Assembly: GCF_900078705.1 (NCBI RefSeq)
Contig: NZ_FKIF01000003.1
Coordinates: 1 to 64,000, forward strand
DNA length: 64,000 bases
Source: Bordetella ansorpii
GTDB lineage: Bacteria > Pseudomonadota > Gammaproteobacteria > Burkholderiales > Burkholderiaceae_B
Direction of reading: 5' to 3'
Positions 17,288 to 27,269 of the stretch are shown piece after piece. The position numbers and the translations under genes were made by a program. The number at the start of each line of letters is the position of its first letter. The first letter of the stretch is position 1. The notes below the pieces were generated by a model that was not told where the DNA came from, searched no databases, and saw only the letters and a program-made list of their open reading frames with translations.

Positions 17288-19879
17288 ATGCTGGAAACCT
17301 ATCGCAAACACGTGGCCGAGCGCGCCGCGCTGGGCATTCCTCCCCTTCCCCTCTCCGCGCAGCAGACCGCCGATCTGATCGAGCTGCTGAAGAACCCGCT
17401 CGCCGGCGAAGCGCAAAACCTGCTGGATCTGCTGACGCACCGCGTGCCCGCCGGCGTGGATGACGCCGCCAAGGTCAAGGCCTCTTACCTGGCCGCCGTG
17501 GCGCTGGGCTCCGAATCGTGTGCGCTGATCAGCCGCGCCAAGGCCACCGAACTGCTGGGCACGATGCTGGGCGGCTACAACATCGGCCCGATGGTCCAGT
17601 TGCTGGACGACGCCGAAGTCGGCGCCGTCGCGGCCGAAGGCCTGAAGAAGACGCTGCTGATGTTCGACGCCTTCCACGACGTGAAGGAAAAGGCGGACAA
17701 GGGCAATGAAAACGCCCGCGCCGTGGTCCAGAGCTGGGCCGACGCCGAGTGGTTCACCAGCCGCCCCGAACTGCCCGAGAGCCTGACCATCACGGTCTTC
17801 AAGGTGCCCGGCGAAACCAACACCGACGACCTGTCGCCCGCCCCCGACGCCACCACGCGCCCCGACATTCCGATGCACGCGCTGGCCATGCTGAAGAACA
17901 AGCGCGAAGGCGCCGCGTTCCAGCCGGAAGAAGACGGCAAGCGCGGTCCGGTCAAGTTCATCCAGGACCTGAAGGAAAAGGGCCACCTGGTCGCCTACGT
18001 GGGCGACGTGGTCGGCACGGGTTCGTCGCGCAAGTCGGCCACCAACTCGGTGCTGTGGTTCACGGGCGAGGACATCCCCTTCGTGCCGAACAAGCGCTTC
18101 GGCGGCGTGTGCCTGGGCAGCAAGATCGCCCCGATCTTCTACAACACCATGGAAGACGCGGGCGCCCTGCCCATCGAGCTGGACGTCTCCAACATGGAAA
18201 TGGGCGACGTGGTCGAACTGCGCCCGTACGAAGGCAAGGCTTTGAAGAACGGCGAGGTCATCTCCACGTTCGAAGTGAAGTCCGACGTGCTGTTCGACGA
18301 AGTGCGCGCCGGCGGCCGCATTCCGCTGATCATCGGCCGCGGCCTGACCGCCAAGGCCCGCGAGGCGCTGGGCCTGCCCGCCTCGACCCTGTTCCGCCTG
18401 CCCAAGGACCCGGCCGATAGCGGCAAGGGGTACACCCTGGCCCAGAAGATGGTCGGCCGCGCCTGCGGCCTGCCCGAAGGCAAGGGCGTGCGTCCGGGCA
18501 CCTACTGCGAACCGCGCATGACCTCGGTCGGCAGCCAGGACACCACCGGCCCCATGACCCGCGACGAACTGAAGGACCTGGCCTGCCTGGGCTTCTCGGC
18601 CGACCTGGTGATGCAGTCGTTCTGCCACACCGCCGCCTATCCCAAGCCCGTCGACGTCAAGACGCACCACACGCTGCCGCAGTTCATCAGCACCCGTGGC
18701 GGCATCTCGCTGCGCCCCGGCGACGGCGTGATCCACTCGTGGCTGAACCGCATGCTGCTGCCCGACACCGTGGGCACCGGCGGCGACTCGCATACCCGCT
18801 TCCCCATCGGCATCTCGTTCCCCGCCGGTTCGGGCCTGGTGGCCTTCGCCGCCGCCACGGGCGTGATGCCGCTGGACATGCCGGAATCCGTGCTGGTGCG
18901 CTTCAAGGGCAAGATGCAGCCCGGCGTCACGCTGCGCGATCTGGTCAATGCCATCCCGCTGTACGCCATCAAGCAGGGCCTGCTGACGGTCGCCAAGCAA
19001 GGCAAGAAGAACGTGTTCTCGGGCCGCATCCTGGAAATCGAGGGCCTGCCCGACCTGAAGGTGGAACAGGCGTTCGAACTGTCCGACGCCTCGGCCGAAC
19101 GCTCGGCCGCCGGCTGCACGGTGCACCTGAACAAGGAACCGATCATCGAGTACATCAACAGCAACATCGTGATGCTGAAGTGGATGATCGCCAACGGCTA
19201 TGAAGACGAGCGCTCGCTGGGCCGCCGCATCAAGGCCATGGAAGCCTGGCTGGCCGATCCGCAACTGCTGCAGCCCGATGCCGACGCCGACTATGCAGCC
19301 GTCATCGAGATCGACCTGGCCGACATCCATGAACCCATCGTGGCCTGCCCCAACGACCCCGACGACGTGAAGACGCTGGCCGACGTGGCCGGCGCCAAGA
19401 TCGACGAAGTGTTCATCGGCAGCTGCATGACCAACATCGGCCACTTCCGCGCGGCGTCGAAGCTGCTGGAAGGCAAGCGCGACATCCCGGTCAAGCTGTG
19501 GGTCGCCCCGCCGACCAAGATGGACGCCCAGCAACTGACCGAGGAAGGCCACTACGGCGTGTTCGGCACGGCCGGCGCGCGCACCGAGATGCCGGGCTGC
19601 TCGCTGTGCATGGGCAACCAGGCGCAGGTGCGCGAAGGCGCGACGGTGATGTCCACCAGCACCCGCAACTTCCCGAACCGCCTGGGCAAGAACACGAACG
19701 TGTACCTGGGTTCGGCCGAGCTGGCCGCCATCTGCTCGCGCCTGGGCCGCATCCCGACCAAGGACGAGTACATGGCCGACATGGGCGTCATCAACCAGAG
19801 CGGCGACCAGATCTACCAGTACCTGAACTTCGACAAGATCGCCGACTACAAGGACGTGGCCGACGTGATCGAGGTGTAA
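17288..19879 (+). CDS. acnB: Aconitate hydratase B
   Basis: 863 aa, matching AcnB length. It interconverts citrate and isocitrate in the TCA cycle. The order is the B type, with the HEAT-like and swivel domains first: [20 protein letters not shown], then the swivel segment [14 protein letters not shown]. The cluster cysteines come in [10 protein letters not shown] and GCSLCMGN near the C-terminus and should hold a [4Fe-4S] cluster. Substrate-loop motifs [12 protein letters not shown] and [12 protein letters not shown] are present. It is preceded by a palindromic operator and followed by a strong terminator, so it is monocistronic. It is the housekeeping enzyme, in contrast to the AcnA-like paralogue at 27270. 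Confidence 0.98.
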   Translation: MLETYRKHVAERAALGIPPLPLSAQQTADLIELLKNPLAGEAQNLLDLLTHRVPAGVDDAAKVKASYLAAVALGSESCALISRAKATELLGTMLGGYNIGPMVQLLDDAEVGAVAAEGLKKTLLMFDAFHDVKEKADKGNENARAVVQSWADAEWFTSRPELPESLTITVFKVPGETNTDDLSPAPDATTRPDIPMHALAMLKNKREGAAFQPEEDGKRGPVKFIQDLKEKGHLVAYVGDVVGTGSSRKSATNSVLWFTGEDIPFVPNKRFGGVCLGSKIAPIFYNTMEDAGALPIELDVSNMEMGDVVELRPYEGKALKNGEVISTFEVKSDVLFDEVRAGGRIPLIIGRGLTAKAREALGLPASTLFRLPKDPADSGKGYTLAQKMVGRACGLPEGKGVRPGTYCEPRMTSVGSQDTTGPMTRDELKDLACLGFSADLVMQSFCHTAAYPKPVDVKTHHTLPQFISTRGGISLRPGDGVIHSWLNRMLLPDTVGTGGDSHTRFPIGISFPAGSGLVAFAAATGVMPLDMPESVLVRFKGKMQPGVTLRDLVNAIPLYAIKQGLLTVAKQGKKNVFSGRILEIEGLPDLKVEQAFELSDASAERSAAGCTVHLNKEPIIEYINSNIVMLKWMIANGYEDERSLGRRIKAMEAWLADPQLLQPDADADYAAVIEIDLADIHEPIVACPNDPDDVKTLADVAGAKIDEVFIGSCMTNIGHFRAASKLLEGKRDIPVKLWVAPPTKMDAQQLTEEGHYGVFGTAGARTEMPGCSLCMGNQAQVREGATVMSTSTRNFPNRLGKNTNVYLGSAELAAICSRLGRIPTKDEYMADMGVINQSGDQIYQYLNFDKIADYKDVADVIEV

Positions 19880-19933
19880 GGCACCTGCCTGCGGCGCCTG
19901 GCGCGCAGGCGCTCGCGACAGCGGCATAAGCGA

Positions 19934-19963
19934 AGGCCCCGGAGCGATCCGGGGCCTGCTTTT
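19934..19963 (+). terminator. Intrinsic terminator of acnB
   Basis: Perfect 10-bp stem AGGCCCCGGA / TCCGGGGCCT (19934-19957) with loop GCGA and a T-run (19960-19963) on the plus strand. Confidence 0.9.
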
Positions 19964-20000
19964 ATGGTTTTCCCACTTGAGGGCGTCCCCTTGAGGAGAC

Positions 20001-20028
20001 CGGCTGGCGGGCTCTGAACCGCCAGCCG
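20001..20028 (-). terminator. Hairpin at the end of the TonB receptor gene
   Basis: Perfect 10-bp arms CGGCTGGCGG and CCGCCAGCCG with an 8-nt loop lie two bases past the receptor's stop codon. No T-run follows on the minus strand, so termination may need help or the hairpin may protect the 3' end. Confidence 0.55.
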
Positions 20029-20030
20029 CT

Positions 20031-22232
20031 TCAGAACTCCATGCTGGCCGACAGCGTGAAAGTGCGCGGCGCGCCGAGGTTCAGGTAGCCGCTGCCCGCA
20101 TAGCCGCCGACGGACGACCAGTAGTCGCGGTTGGCGATGTTCTCGACACGCGCGCGCCACGTGACCAGGTGGCCGCCGATGTCGGTCATGTAACGGACGC
20201 CCGCGTCGAAGCGGGTCCAGCCCGGCACCCTGAGCGTATTGGCGGCATCGGCATACGATGCGCCGGTGTAGACCATGCGGCCGTCCACGGCCAGGCCCTG
20301 CACGCCGGGGATATCCCATTCCACGCCCAGGTTGGCCATGAAGCGCGGCACGCCGATGACGCGCTTGCCGTCGGTGGCGGCGCTGCCGGTGGAGCGCTGC
20401 TCCGCATCGATCCAGGTCAGGCCGCCCAGCACGCGCAGGCTGCGCGTGACTTCGCCGTAGGTCGTGAACTCCAGGCCCTGGTGGCGATCCTCGCCCGCCT
20501 CGCGGAACACCTGGTCCGAGCCCGTGAAGCCGCGCGGCTTCGCGATGGAGAAGAACGCCAGGCCGGCGCCCAGGCCGTTGCGGTCGAACTTGACACCGAC
20601 TTCCTTCTGCCTGGACACGTACGGCGCCAGCGCCTGGCCTTGGTTCTTCACCGGGGCGCCATTGGCGGTCTGCGGCGCGGTATCGCCTGCCGTCAGGGCT
20701 TCGATGTAGTTGGCGTACACCGAGACTTCCGGCGTGATGCGGAACAAGGCGCCCACGGCCGGCGTGTTGCGGCTGGCATCGTAAGGCGTGCCGCGCGCGC
20801 CGGTGTTGTAGGCGTCGTCGCGTTGGTACAGCTTCTGGTGGCGGATGCCCAGCGTCACGATGGCGCGGTCGTCCAGGAACGAAAGCGTATCGCCCAGCGC
20901 GTAGCTGGTCGTGCGGACCACGCCCTGCTTGGCGGGATCGTCCAGGTCATTGCCGCGCAGGGCAGAGCTGCTGATCAGCGGCTGGCCGTAGCTGACCGGG
21001 TTGTAGATGTTGGTGGCGAACTGGTTCGAGAAGTCCATCAGGTAGGCGTTCTTCTTCTCCAGGTCGTAGAAGGCGCCCGTGGCGACCAGTTCATGCTTGA
21101 CCGGGCCGGTGACGACCTTGGCGCGCACGCCCAGCTCGCCGGTATGCACCGAGTCCTCGCGCGCGTTGTCGAAACGGTAGAAGCTTCCGTCACCCGTGGC
21201 GCCGTTGGTCACGGTGACGTTGCCCAGCGAGTTGCGTTCCTTGCTCTGCCGCGTGCCGTAGGCCGCCCAGGCGGTGACCTTGTCGGTGATGTCGTATTCG
21301 CCGCGCAGGGTGCCGAAAACGTCGCGCTCGTTCGAATAGGTCCAGGGCTGCGCGTAGTTGGAGCGCGCCTTGGCCGCGTCCGGCACCACCGTCGTGCCGC
21401 TGAGGGTCACATTCGGGCGCGTCTGCTTCAGGCGGTTGTCCTGATAGCCCACGTCGGCCGACAGGCGGGCACGTTCGCCGCGCCAATCCAGGCCCAGCGC
21501 CAGCACGCTGTTGCGCGAACGCGAATCGTCGACGCTGCCCTCGCCGCCGCGCTGCGCGGCGTTGATGCGGATACCGAAGCTGTCGTCGGGACCGAAGCGG
21601 CGCGAAATGTCGGCCGCGACCTCGCCCAGGCCATCGCTGGTGTAGCCGGTGGACAGGCGGGTCAGCGGCTCGTTGCCGGCGCGCTTGGGCACCAGGTTGA
21701 TCACGCCGCCGATGCCGCCGCCGTTGGGCGAGGCGCCGGTGAGGAATGCCGAAGCCCCCCGCAGCACGTCGACGCGCTCGAACAACTGGGTCGAGATGTA
21801 TTGGCGCGGCAGCAGGCCGTACAGGCCGTTGTACGCGATGTCATCCGAGCCGAGGATGAAGCCACGGATGAAATACGACTCCTGGAAATTGCCGAAGCCT
21901 CGCGCCACGCGCACGCCCGGGTCGTTCTGCAACACGTCGCCCACGCCCTTGGCCTGGCGGTCCTGGATCAACTGGTCGGTGTAGCTGGTGATGGAAAACG
22001 GGGTTTCCATCAGGCTGCGCGTGCCCAGGATGCCGATCCGGGCGCCCGTGGCGACCTGGCCTCCGGCATGAGCAGGCGCAAGGCCCTCGGCCGATGCATC
22101 GGCGCTGGCCTCGACCTTGACCGCTTCCAAGGTGATCGTTCCAGCAGGCTTCGCGTCGGAAGTCTGGGCGTGGACGGCGGGCGCCATGCAGGGCAGCGTG
22201 GCGATGAGGTAAGCCAGGGGGCGGAGTTTCAT
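20031..22232 (-). CDS. TonB-dependent siderophore receptor
   Basis: 733 aa from the ATG at 22232, which gives a good signal peptide (MKLRPLAYLIATLPCMAPAVHAQ). The plug domain covers about residues 55-170 (TPFSITSYTDQLIQDRQAKG, GDVLQNDPGVRV). A 22-strand barrel follows and ends in the outer-membrane C-terminal Phe (SASMEF). There is no N-terminal signalling extension, so it is a plain transporter rather than a FecA-type transducer. It probably imports a ferric siderophore. The Fur box 55 bp upstream supports iron repression. No siderophore synthesis or ABC genes are adjacent. Confidence 0.93.
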   Translation of the reverse strand: MKLRPLAYLIATLPCMAPAVHAQTSDAKPAGTITLEAVKVEASADASAEGLAPAHAGGQVATGARIGILGTRSLMETPFSITSYTDQLIQDRQAKGVGDVLQNDPGVRVARGFGNFQESYFIRGFILGSDDIAYNGLYGLLPRQYISTQLFERVDVLRGASAFLTGASPNGGGIGGVINLVPKRAGNEPLTRLSTGYTSDGLGEVAADISRRFGPDDSFGIRINAAQRGGEGSVDDSRSRNSVLALGLDWRGERARLSADVGYQDNRLKQTRPNVTLSGTTVVPDAAKARSNYAQPWTYSNERDVFGTLRGEYDITDKVTAWAAYGTRQSKERNSLGNVTVTNGATGDGSFYRFDNAREDSVHTGELGVRAKVVTGPVKHELVATGAFYDLEKKNAYLMDFSNQFATNIYNPVSYGQPLISSSALRGNDLDDPAKQGVVRTTSYALGDTLSFLDDRAIVTLGIRHQKLYQRDDAYNTGARGTPYDASRNTPAVGALFRITPEVSVYANYIEALTAGDTAPQTANGAPVKNQGQALAPYVSRQKEVGVKFDRNGLGAGLAFFSIAKPRGFTGSDQVFREAGEDRHQGLEFTTYGEVTRSLRVLGGLTWIDAEQRSTGSAATDGKRVIGVPRFMANLGVEWDIPGVQGLAVDGRMVYTGASYADAANTLRVPGWTRFDAGVRYMTDIGGHLVTWRARVENIANRDYWSSVGGYAGSGYLNLGAPRTFTLSASMEF

Positions 22233-22288
22233 GCGGGATTTCGCGAAAGAAGAGATAGACGAAAGATCAGGCCGGATGATAGCAAAAG

Positions 22289-22303
22289 CAGAATCATTCT
22301 CAT
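22289..22303 (-). promoter_or_regulatory. Fur box
   Basis: The minus strand reads TGAGAATGATTCTGC, a close match to the 7-1-7 Fur consensus TGATAATnATTATCA with AGAAT/ATTCT as the perfect core. A second TGAGAATG at about 22320-22327 may extend it. It is placed just before the TonB receptor gene. Confidence 0.8.
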
Positions 22304-22426
22304 TAATGTTGTTGTACTTAGTGAGAATGCCGTTGCAGTTCAGCAACGGTATGGCAGCGGCAGGGTTTTTGAGGATGGCGCGGACTCGGCGCGAGAGATA
22401 AGTACCGCCATGTCCGCGCCAAGCAA

Positions 22427-22451
22427 AGAAAAAGGACCCCGCGGGGTCCTT
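22427..22451 (-). terminator. Intrinsic terminator of phoU
   Basis: On the minus strand the stem AAGGACCCC / GGGGTCCTT (22432-22451, perfect, 2-nt turn) is followed by a run of T (22427-22431). It is 40 bp after the phoU stop. Confidence 0.9.
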
Positions 22452-22491
22452 GTCGAGGCCGCTTCCCGGCATGCCGGGAGCGATCGGGGCA

Positions 22492-23220
22492 TTACGCCTG
22501 GCCGGCTTCGCCTTCGTCTTCGTCGCCGCGGGCCTGGCGCTCGGTGTTGCGCACGCCGGTGTGGCGGACGTCGGCGCCCTTGACCATGTAGATGACGCGT
22601 TCGGACATGTTCTTGGCGTGGTCGCCGATGCGCTCGAGCGCGCGGGCGATGAAGACCATGTCGATGGCGCGCGAGATGGTGCGAGGATCTTCCATCATGT
22701 AGGTGATCAGGTTGCGCAGGGCAGCCTTCCACTCTTTGTCGACTTCCTTGTCGCTGCGCACGACCTTGGCGGCCTGCACGGCGTCCAGGCGGGCGAAGGC
22801 GTCCAGCGACATGCGCAGCATGTTGCCGACCATGTCGGCCATGTGGCGCAGTTCGACCAGCTGGATCTGCGTACGGTCGCTGTCCTGCATGCGGCGCACG
22901 GCGGTGGCGATCTTGTCGGCCTCGTCGCCCGAGCGCTCCATGTCGGTCAGCATCTTGCTGACGGCCAGCAGCGTGCGCAGGTCGATGGCGGTGGGCTGGT
23001 GGCGCGCCAGCAGCAGGCTGATGCGCTCGTCGATCTCGACTTCGTGGCGGTTGACTTCCTTCTCGCGCTCGCGGACTTTCTCGACCAGATGCGGATCCTG
23101 GGACGACAGGGCTTCGATGGCCTCGTAGATCATGGCCTCGACCACGCCGCCCATCTGCAGGAACTGGGAGCGGACGTGCTCCAAATCGGCTTCAAACTGC
23201 TTGTTGGTGTGCTCCGTCAT
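22492..23220 (-). CDS. phoU: Phosphate signalling protein PhoU
   Basis: 242 aa, family length. It has two PhoU helical bundles with the metal-binding E/D-x-x-x-D signatures: MERSGDEADKIA in the first and LERIGDHAKNMSE in the second. PhoU links the PstSCAB transporter to PhoR and switches off the Pho response when phosphate is ample. The charged tail (RGDEDEGEAG) is extra. Here it is not next to pst or phoBR; it has its own Pho-box-like repeat upstream and its own terminator, so it is an autonomous unit between rpiA and a TonB receptor gene. Confidence 0.95.
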   Translation of the reverse strand: MTEHTNKQFEADLEHVRSQFLQMGGVVEAMIYEAIEALSSQDPHLVEKVREREKEVNRHEVEIDERISLLLARHQPTAIDLRTLLAVSKMLTDMERSGDEADKIATAVRRMQDSDRTQIQLVELRHMADMVGNMLRMSLDAFARLDAVQAAKVVRSDKEVDKEWKAALRNLITYMMEDPRTISRAIDMVFIARALERIGDHAKNMSERVIYMVKGADVRHTGVRNTERQARGDEDEGEAGQA

Positions 23221-23305
23221 CCGGATTCCTTGCGTGGTTATGAGCAGGCGGTGCCTGGAAAAATAGGGCCTCGCGGGCCTGGAAGCCCGTTCGGCCCGCC
23301 AGCTT

Positions 23306-23323
23306 ATGACTTGTATATGACAA
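23306..23323 (-). promoter_or_regulatory. Pho box (PhoB site) upstream of phoU
   Basis: The minus strand reads TTGTCATATACAAGTCAT: two TGTCAT/AGTCAT half-sites in direct repeat with 11-bp phasing, 13 of 18 positions like the CTGTCATAAATCTGTCAC consensus. It lies about 85 bp before the PhoU start. Confidence 0.65.
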
Positions 23324-23346
23324 CAATATGAAGCGGCGGCCCGAGC

Positions 23347-24027
23347 TCAGGCCGGTTTGTCCAGGCGGCGGATGCCGGCCTGCGTGGCCAGCAGCGCCAC
23401 GTCGGCGCCGGCCAGCGCGAAAAGGCCGCAGGTGACCACGCCGGCCATGCCGTTGATCTCGGATTCCAGCGCGTACGCGTCGGTGATGGCCAACCCGGAT
23501 ACGTCCAGGATGACGTTGCCGTTGTCGGTGACGAAGCCTTCGCGCAGGCGCGGCTGGCCGCCCAGGGCCGCCATGCGGCGCGCCACGGCCTCGCGCGCCA
23601 TCGGGATCACCTCGATGGGCAGCGGGAAGGCGCCCAGGCGCTGCACCAGCTTGGATTCGTCGGCGATGCAGATGAAGCGTTCGGCCACCGAGGCGACGAT
23701 CTTCTCGCGCGTCAGCGCGCCGCCGCCGCCCTTGATCATGGAGAGGTTGGCGTCGATCTCGTCGGCGCCGTCCACGTAGATGGGCATGCCGTCGACGTCG
23801 TTCAGGTCCAGCACCGCCAGGCCGTGGCCGGCCAGGCGCGCGGCGCTGCGTTCGGAACTGGCCACGGTGGCGCGGATGCGGCCCTTGAAGCGGGCCAGGC
23901 CGTCGATGAACAGATCGGCCGTCGAGCCGGTGCCCACGCCGATGACCACGTCGGGCGCCGCCACGGCGTCGACGAATTCCAGGGCGGCGTCGGCCGCCTG
24001 CTGCTTGAGTTCCTGTTGCGTAAGCAT
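23347..24027 (-). CDS. rpiA: Ribose-5-phosphate isomerase A
   Basis: 226 aa. It interconverts ribose 5-phosphate and ribulose 5-phosphate in the pentose phosphate pathway. RpiA motifs are [13 protein letters not shown] (phosphate loop), YVDGADEID (catalytic Asp) and [13 protein letters not shown] (catalytic Glu and Lys). The start at 24027 gives [19 protein letters not shown], the normal N-terminus. It lies upstream of phoU in the same direction, but the 126-bp gap with a Pho box suggests separate control. Confidence 0.96.
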   Translation of the reverse strand: MLTQQELKQQAADAALEFVDAVAAPDVVIGVGTGSTADLFIDGLARFKGRIRATVASSERSAARLAGHGLAVLDLNDVDGMPIYVDGADEIDANLSMIKGGGGALTREKIVASVAERFICIADESKLVQRLGAFPLPIEVIPMAREAVARRMAALGGQPRLREGFVTDNGNVILDVSGLAITDAYALESEINGMAGVVTCGLFALAGADVALLATQAGIRRLDKPA

Positions 24028-24262
24028 GATGTGATTTCCGGCGCGCGATGCGCGCAAGCAAGAAGAAATGAAGGCCCCCACGCCGCGCCTGCCGGCCAGG
24101 CCCCCCACGCGGGGGCTGCGTTGCCCAGGCGAGACCTGGCGGCGGAATCCGTCCGGCAATGTAGCAGATGCAGGCCGCCTTTTTGCCCCTGCCCGAGCGG
24201 CGCGGGTTCAGGCCCGCGCGCAGCCAGCCTTCCGCCCGCGCCACGACTCCGCGGCCGGCCCC

Positions 24263-25921
24263 CTACCCCATCCCGGGCCACGCGCGCGCCAGCACCTGGC
24301 CCGTCTCATGTCCGGCCGGCCACTCGCCGAACAACGCGGCGCCCTGCTCCAGGCGCGTTGCCACGAACGCCGCGGCCACCGGCGACGGCGCATGCCGGAT
24401 CAACAGCGCCGCCTGCCACAGGCGCGCCAGCCCCGCCGCGGCCTGGCGGGCGCGCGGCTCCGCGCTCGCGGAATCCTGCAACAGGGCCAGCCACCCTGCC
24501 AGCGCCCTGTCGTAGCCCGGCAGCACGCCGCGCGCCGGATCCAGTTCGGCGCGCAGGGCCGGCAGGGCCTCGGTCTCTCGGCCCAACGCCCGCAGCACAT
24601 CCAGCGCCATGATGTTGCCCGAGCCCTCCCAGATGGCGTTGACGGGCGCCTCGCGGTAAATGCGGCCCAGCGGGCCCTCTTCCACATAGCCGTTGCCGCC
24701 CAGCGCCTCCATGGCCTCGGCCGACGCGGCGATGGCGCGCTTGCACACCCAAAGTTTGGCCGCGGGCGTGCCCACGCGCAGCAGGGCCCGCTCGTCCGGC
24801 AGATCGGCATGGTCGGCGGCGCGCGCCAGGCGCATCGCCAGCATCGTGGCGGCCTCGCTTTCCAGGGCCAGGTCGGCCAGCACGCCACGCATGACGGGCT
24901 GGTCCAGCAGGCGGCGGCCGAATGCCTGACGGTGCGCCGCGTGATGCAGCGCCTGCGCCAGCGCCTGGCGCAGCAGCGCGGCGCTGCCCAGCACGCAATC
25001 CAGGCGGGTGGCAGCCGCCATCTCCAGCAACACGGCCATGCCCCGGCCCGGCTCGCCCAGCATCACGCCCCAGGCCTGTTCGAACTCCACTTCCGCGCTG
25101 GCGTTGCTGCGGTTGCCCACCTTGTCCTTCAGGCGCCGCACGCGCACGGCATTGCGCGGTCCGTCGGGAATCCAGCGCGGCACGAGAAAGCAGGAGGGTC
25201 CCGCGTCCACCCGCGCCAGCACGAGATGCGCGTCGGCCTGCGGGACGGAGAAGAACCATTTGTGGCCAGTCAGCAGATACGCGCGGCCCCGGCCGCCCGG
25301 CCCCACCGGCACCGCGCTGGTGGCTACGGCGCGCAGGTCGGAGCCGCCCTGCTTCTCGGTCAGGCCCATGCCGATCAGGGCCCCGCGCTTGCGGGCCAGC
25401 GGCGCGTCGGCGCCGTCGAACTCGCGCGCGTACAGCGCGGGCAGCCAGTCGCGTGCATAGTCGAGCTCGCCCGCCGGTTCGCGCATCAGGAGCGGCACGG
25501 CGGCATGGGTCATGGTGGTGGGGCACAGCGTGCCGGCCTCGGCCTGCCCCTGCATCAGATAGGCGGCGGCGCGCGCGGCCTGCGCGCCGGGCTTGCGGCG
25601 CAGCCAGGCGTTGCTGTGCAGGCCGCGGGCGACGATGCCGCTCATCAGTTGCGTCCAGGCGGGATGGAACTCGATGCGGTCCACGCGGTGGCCCGCGCGG
25701 TCGTACGCATGCAGGATGGGACCGTGGCGATTGGCCAGTTCGGCCGCCTGCAGGGTCTGCGCGCGGCCCAGCCAGGCGCCGTGCTCGCGCAGTTCATCCT
25801 GCCACGCGCCCGCGCCTTCGCGGACCACGGCCTCGCGCAGCACAGGGTCGGTGTCGTACAGCGAATAGTCTTCGAGCGGCGCTACCTGATTGGCCACCTG
25901 ATGCGTGCTGAATGCCTGCAT
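24263..25921 (-). CDS. aidB: AidB-type acyl-CoA dehydrogenase
   Basis: 552 aa. It follows E. coli AidB along its length: MQAFSTHQVANQVAPLEDYSLY at the start, GMGLTEKQGGSDL, GHKWFFSVPQADAHLVLA, RLKDKVGNRSNASAEVEFE and VNAIWEGSGNIMALDVLRAL. AidB is an FAD protein that binds DNA and is induced in the adaptive response to alkylation; its physiological substrate is still debated. The start at 25921 has GGAG eight bases upstream. No ada or alkA gene is adjacent; another alkylation-repair gene (mpg, 40647) is 15 kb away. Confidence 0.93.
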   Translation of the reverse strand: MQAFSTHQVANQVAPLEDYSLYDTDPVLREAVVREGAGAWQDELREHGAWLGRAQTLQAAELANRHGPILHAYDRAGHRVDRIEFHPAWTQLMSGIVARGLHSNAWLRRKPGAQAARAAAYLMQGQAEAGTLCPTTMTHAAVPLLMREPAGELDYARDWLPALYAREFDGADAPLARKRGALIGMGLTEKQGGSDLRAVATSAVPVGPGGRGRAYLLTGHKWFFSVPQADAHLVLARVDAGPSCFLVPRWIPDGPRNAVRVRRLKDKVGNRSNASAEVEFEQAWGVMLGEPGRGMAVLLEMAAATRLDCVLGSAALLRQALAQALHHAAHRQAFGRRLLDQPVMRGVLADLALESEAATMLAMRLARAADHADLPDERALLRVGTPAAKLWVCKRAIAASAEAMEALGGNGYVEEGPLGRIYREAPVNAIWEGSGNIMALDVLRALGRETEALPALRAELDPARGVLPGYDRALAGWLALLQDSASAEPRARQAAAGLARLWQAALLIRHAPSPVAAAFVATRLEQGAALFGEWPAGHETGQVLARAWPGMG

Positions 25922-26013
25922 GCCGGTCTCCTTGGGCCGAGCGTGCCGACCCGGCCTGCAGACGCTACGCTAGCAGCAGCACCGGCCGGCAGGCAAGCGC
26001 CGCGCGCGCGGGC

Positions 26014-26901
26014 TCAGTTCAGCAGGCGCGCCTCCAGCGCGCGCGCTTCCTGGTAACCCATCAGTTCCATGATGTCCTCGATGCTGGCCAGCAGGTCGGG
26101 ACGATCGGCGGGCACGCCGGTTTCCATGACTTCGCGCATCACCTTCAGCGCCTGCGTCATGGCGTGGATGGCGGCGGCGGGCAGCATGCGCGGCAGGCTG
26201 ATGCGGCGCACGCCCAGGGCCTTCAGCTCGGGCAGCGGAATCAGCGGCGTGGTGGGCCGATTGCGGATGCCGAAGCCCATGTTGATCGTGACGGGGATGC
26301 CCGCCGCGTCGACGATGCGCTTGATGTCGTCCGGGGTGCGCACGGCGTCGGGGAACAGCATGTCGGCGCCGGCGGCCGCGTAGGCCTTGGCGCGGCGCAC
26401 CGCGCCTTCGATGCCTTCCACGGCCAGCGCGTCGGTGCGCGCGACGATGACGAAGGCGTCGTCGCGGCGCGCCTGGCAGGCCGCGGCGATCTTCAGCACC
26501 ATTTCCTCCTGCTCGATCACGTCCTTGCCGGGCATGTGGCCGCAGCGCTTCGGGCTGACCTGGTCTTCGAGGTTGACGCCGGCAATGCCGGCCTCTTCGA
26601 ACATGCGCACCGTGTGGAACACGTTGACCGGGTTGCCGTAGCCGGTGTCGGCGTCGGCCGTCAGCGGAATCGACACCGAGCGGGCCAGGTTGCGGCAGTG
26701 GTTGACGTTCTCGGTCAGGCCCATGACGCCGATATCGGGCACGCCCAGCAGCGCGTTGGACATGGCCGCGCCGCTGGTGCAGGCGGTCTTGAAGCCCGCG
26801 GCTTGCGCCAGGCGGATGCTGTAGCCGTCGTACACGCCAGGCGAGACGATGAATTCGCCGCTTTGCAGCAACTGGCGGAATTTCTGGGCACTGGTGGTCA
26901 T
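26014..26901 (-). CDS. Isocitrate lyase/PEP mutase-family C-C lyase (PrpB-like)
   Basis: 295 aa from the ATG at 26901 (GGAG upstream). A TIM barrel with D83-x-D85 (ADADTGYGN), ED(Q) at 112-114 and the lyase signature KRCGH (118-122), whose Cys120 is the general acid of isocitrate and methylisocitrate lyases; PEP mutases lack it. It cleaves a 2-hydroxy acid to an oxoacid and a second acid; possible substrates are isocitrate, methylisocitrate or dimethylmalate. It is divergent from the AcnA-like gene across a 368-bp gap that carries operator-like sites, and it closes the catabolic island on the left. It differs from PrpB in having NMGFGIRNRPTTPLIP where PrpB has the substrate-side NITEFG loop. 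Confidence 0.85.
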   Translation of the reverse strand: MTTSAQKFRQLLQSGEFIVSPGVYDGYSIRLAQAAGFKTACTSGAAMSNALLGVPDIGVMGLTENVNHCRNLARSVSIPLTADADTGYGNPVNVFHTVRMFEEAGIAGVNLEDQVSPKRCGHMPGKDVIEQEEMVLKIAAACQARRDDAFVIVARTDALAVEGIEGAVRRAKAYAAAGADMLFPDAVRTPDDIKRIVDAAGIPVTINMGFGIRNRPTTPLIPLPELKALGVRRISLPRMLPAAAIHAMTQALKVMREVMETGVPADRPDLLASIEDIMELMGYQEARALEARLLN

Positions 26902-26997
26902 TGCTGTTACTCCAATAGGGAAAGGCCTGACGCGGGACGGCGGCGCCAATGCCGCGGCCAACAACCGGAAGGTGCATTAGCCTATCAAGGCGCCGAC

Positions 26998-27015
26998 AAA
27001 AGTGTCAACTCTTTT
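26998..27015. promoter_or_regulatory. Operator-like site at the lyase promoter
   Basis: AAAAGTGTCAACTCTTTT, identical to the 18-mer at 36741-36758 before gntR. On the minus strand it contains TTGACA, which with an 18-bp spacer and TAGGCT forms a promoter facing the lyase gene, so a bound repressor would cover the -35. It is a GntR-family operator candidate. Confidence 0.7.
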
Positions 27016-27203
27016 ACGAAACAACCGGCCCTTGTCCTATCCAGGGCGAGTACGCTTGGGAAACGGCGCCGCGCCTGTCCAGGACGGCCCGCTTAATGCA
27101 ATAAGCACCTGACAAGAAGGGAATCGTCAGCCTCGCGGCTCCGCATTGCAAGCCGGCGACGGCCGCCTTTTCCGCATTGGTGATTACCCTGACGCCTCGG
27201 AAC

Positions 27204-27237
27204 AAGTGTTGACAGTAAAACAGCACAGTCATACCAT
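27204..27237 (+). promoter_or_regulatory. Promoter and operator-like site of the aconitase operon
   Basis: AAGTGTTGACAG (27204-27215) shares the 10-mer AGTGTTGACA with 33306-33315. Its TTGACA (27209-27214), a 17-bp spacer and TACCAT (27232-27237) make a plausible sigma70 promoter 33 bp before the AcnA-like ATG. The rest of the 26902-27269 gap shows no gene. Confidence 0.6.
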
Positions 27238-27269
27238 CAACAGGCCGTTTCCTCTCTGCCCCCGACCCG

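Noticed and set aside
17234-19927. 897-codon minus-strand open frame opposite acnB
   Set aside because: Antisense shadow of acnB; the protein is low-complexity with no recognisable motif.
24061-24200. CCCCC-ACGC-GGGGG hairpin near rpiA as a terminator
   Set aside because: It lies on the 5' side of rpiA and after no gene end on the plus strand; no T-run follows.
26014-26901. Calling the lyase a phosphonate-forming PEP mutase
   Set aside because: The KRCGH motif with the catalytic Cys belongs to C-C lyases, and no phosphonate genes are nearby.
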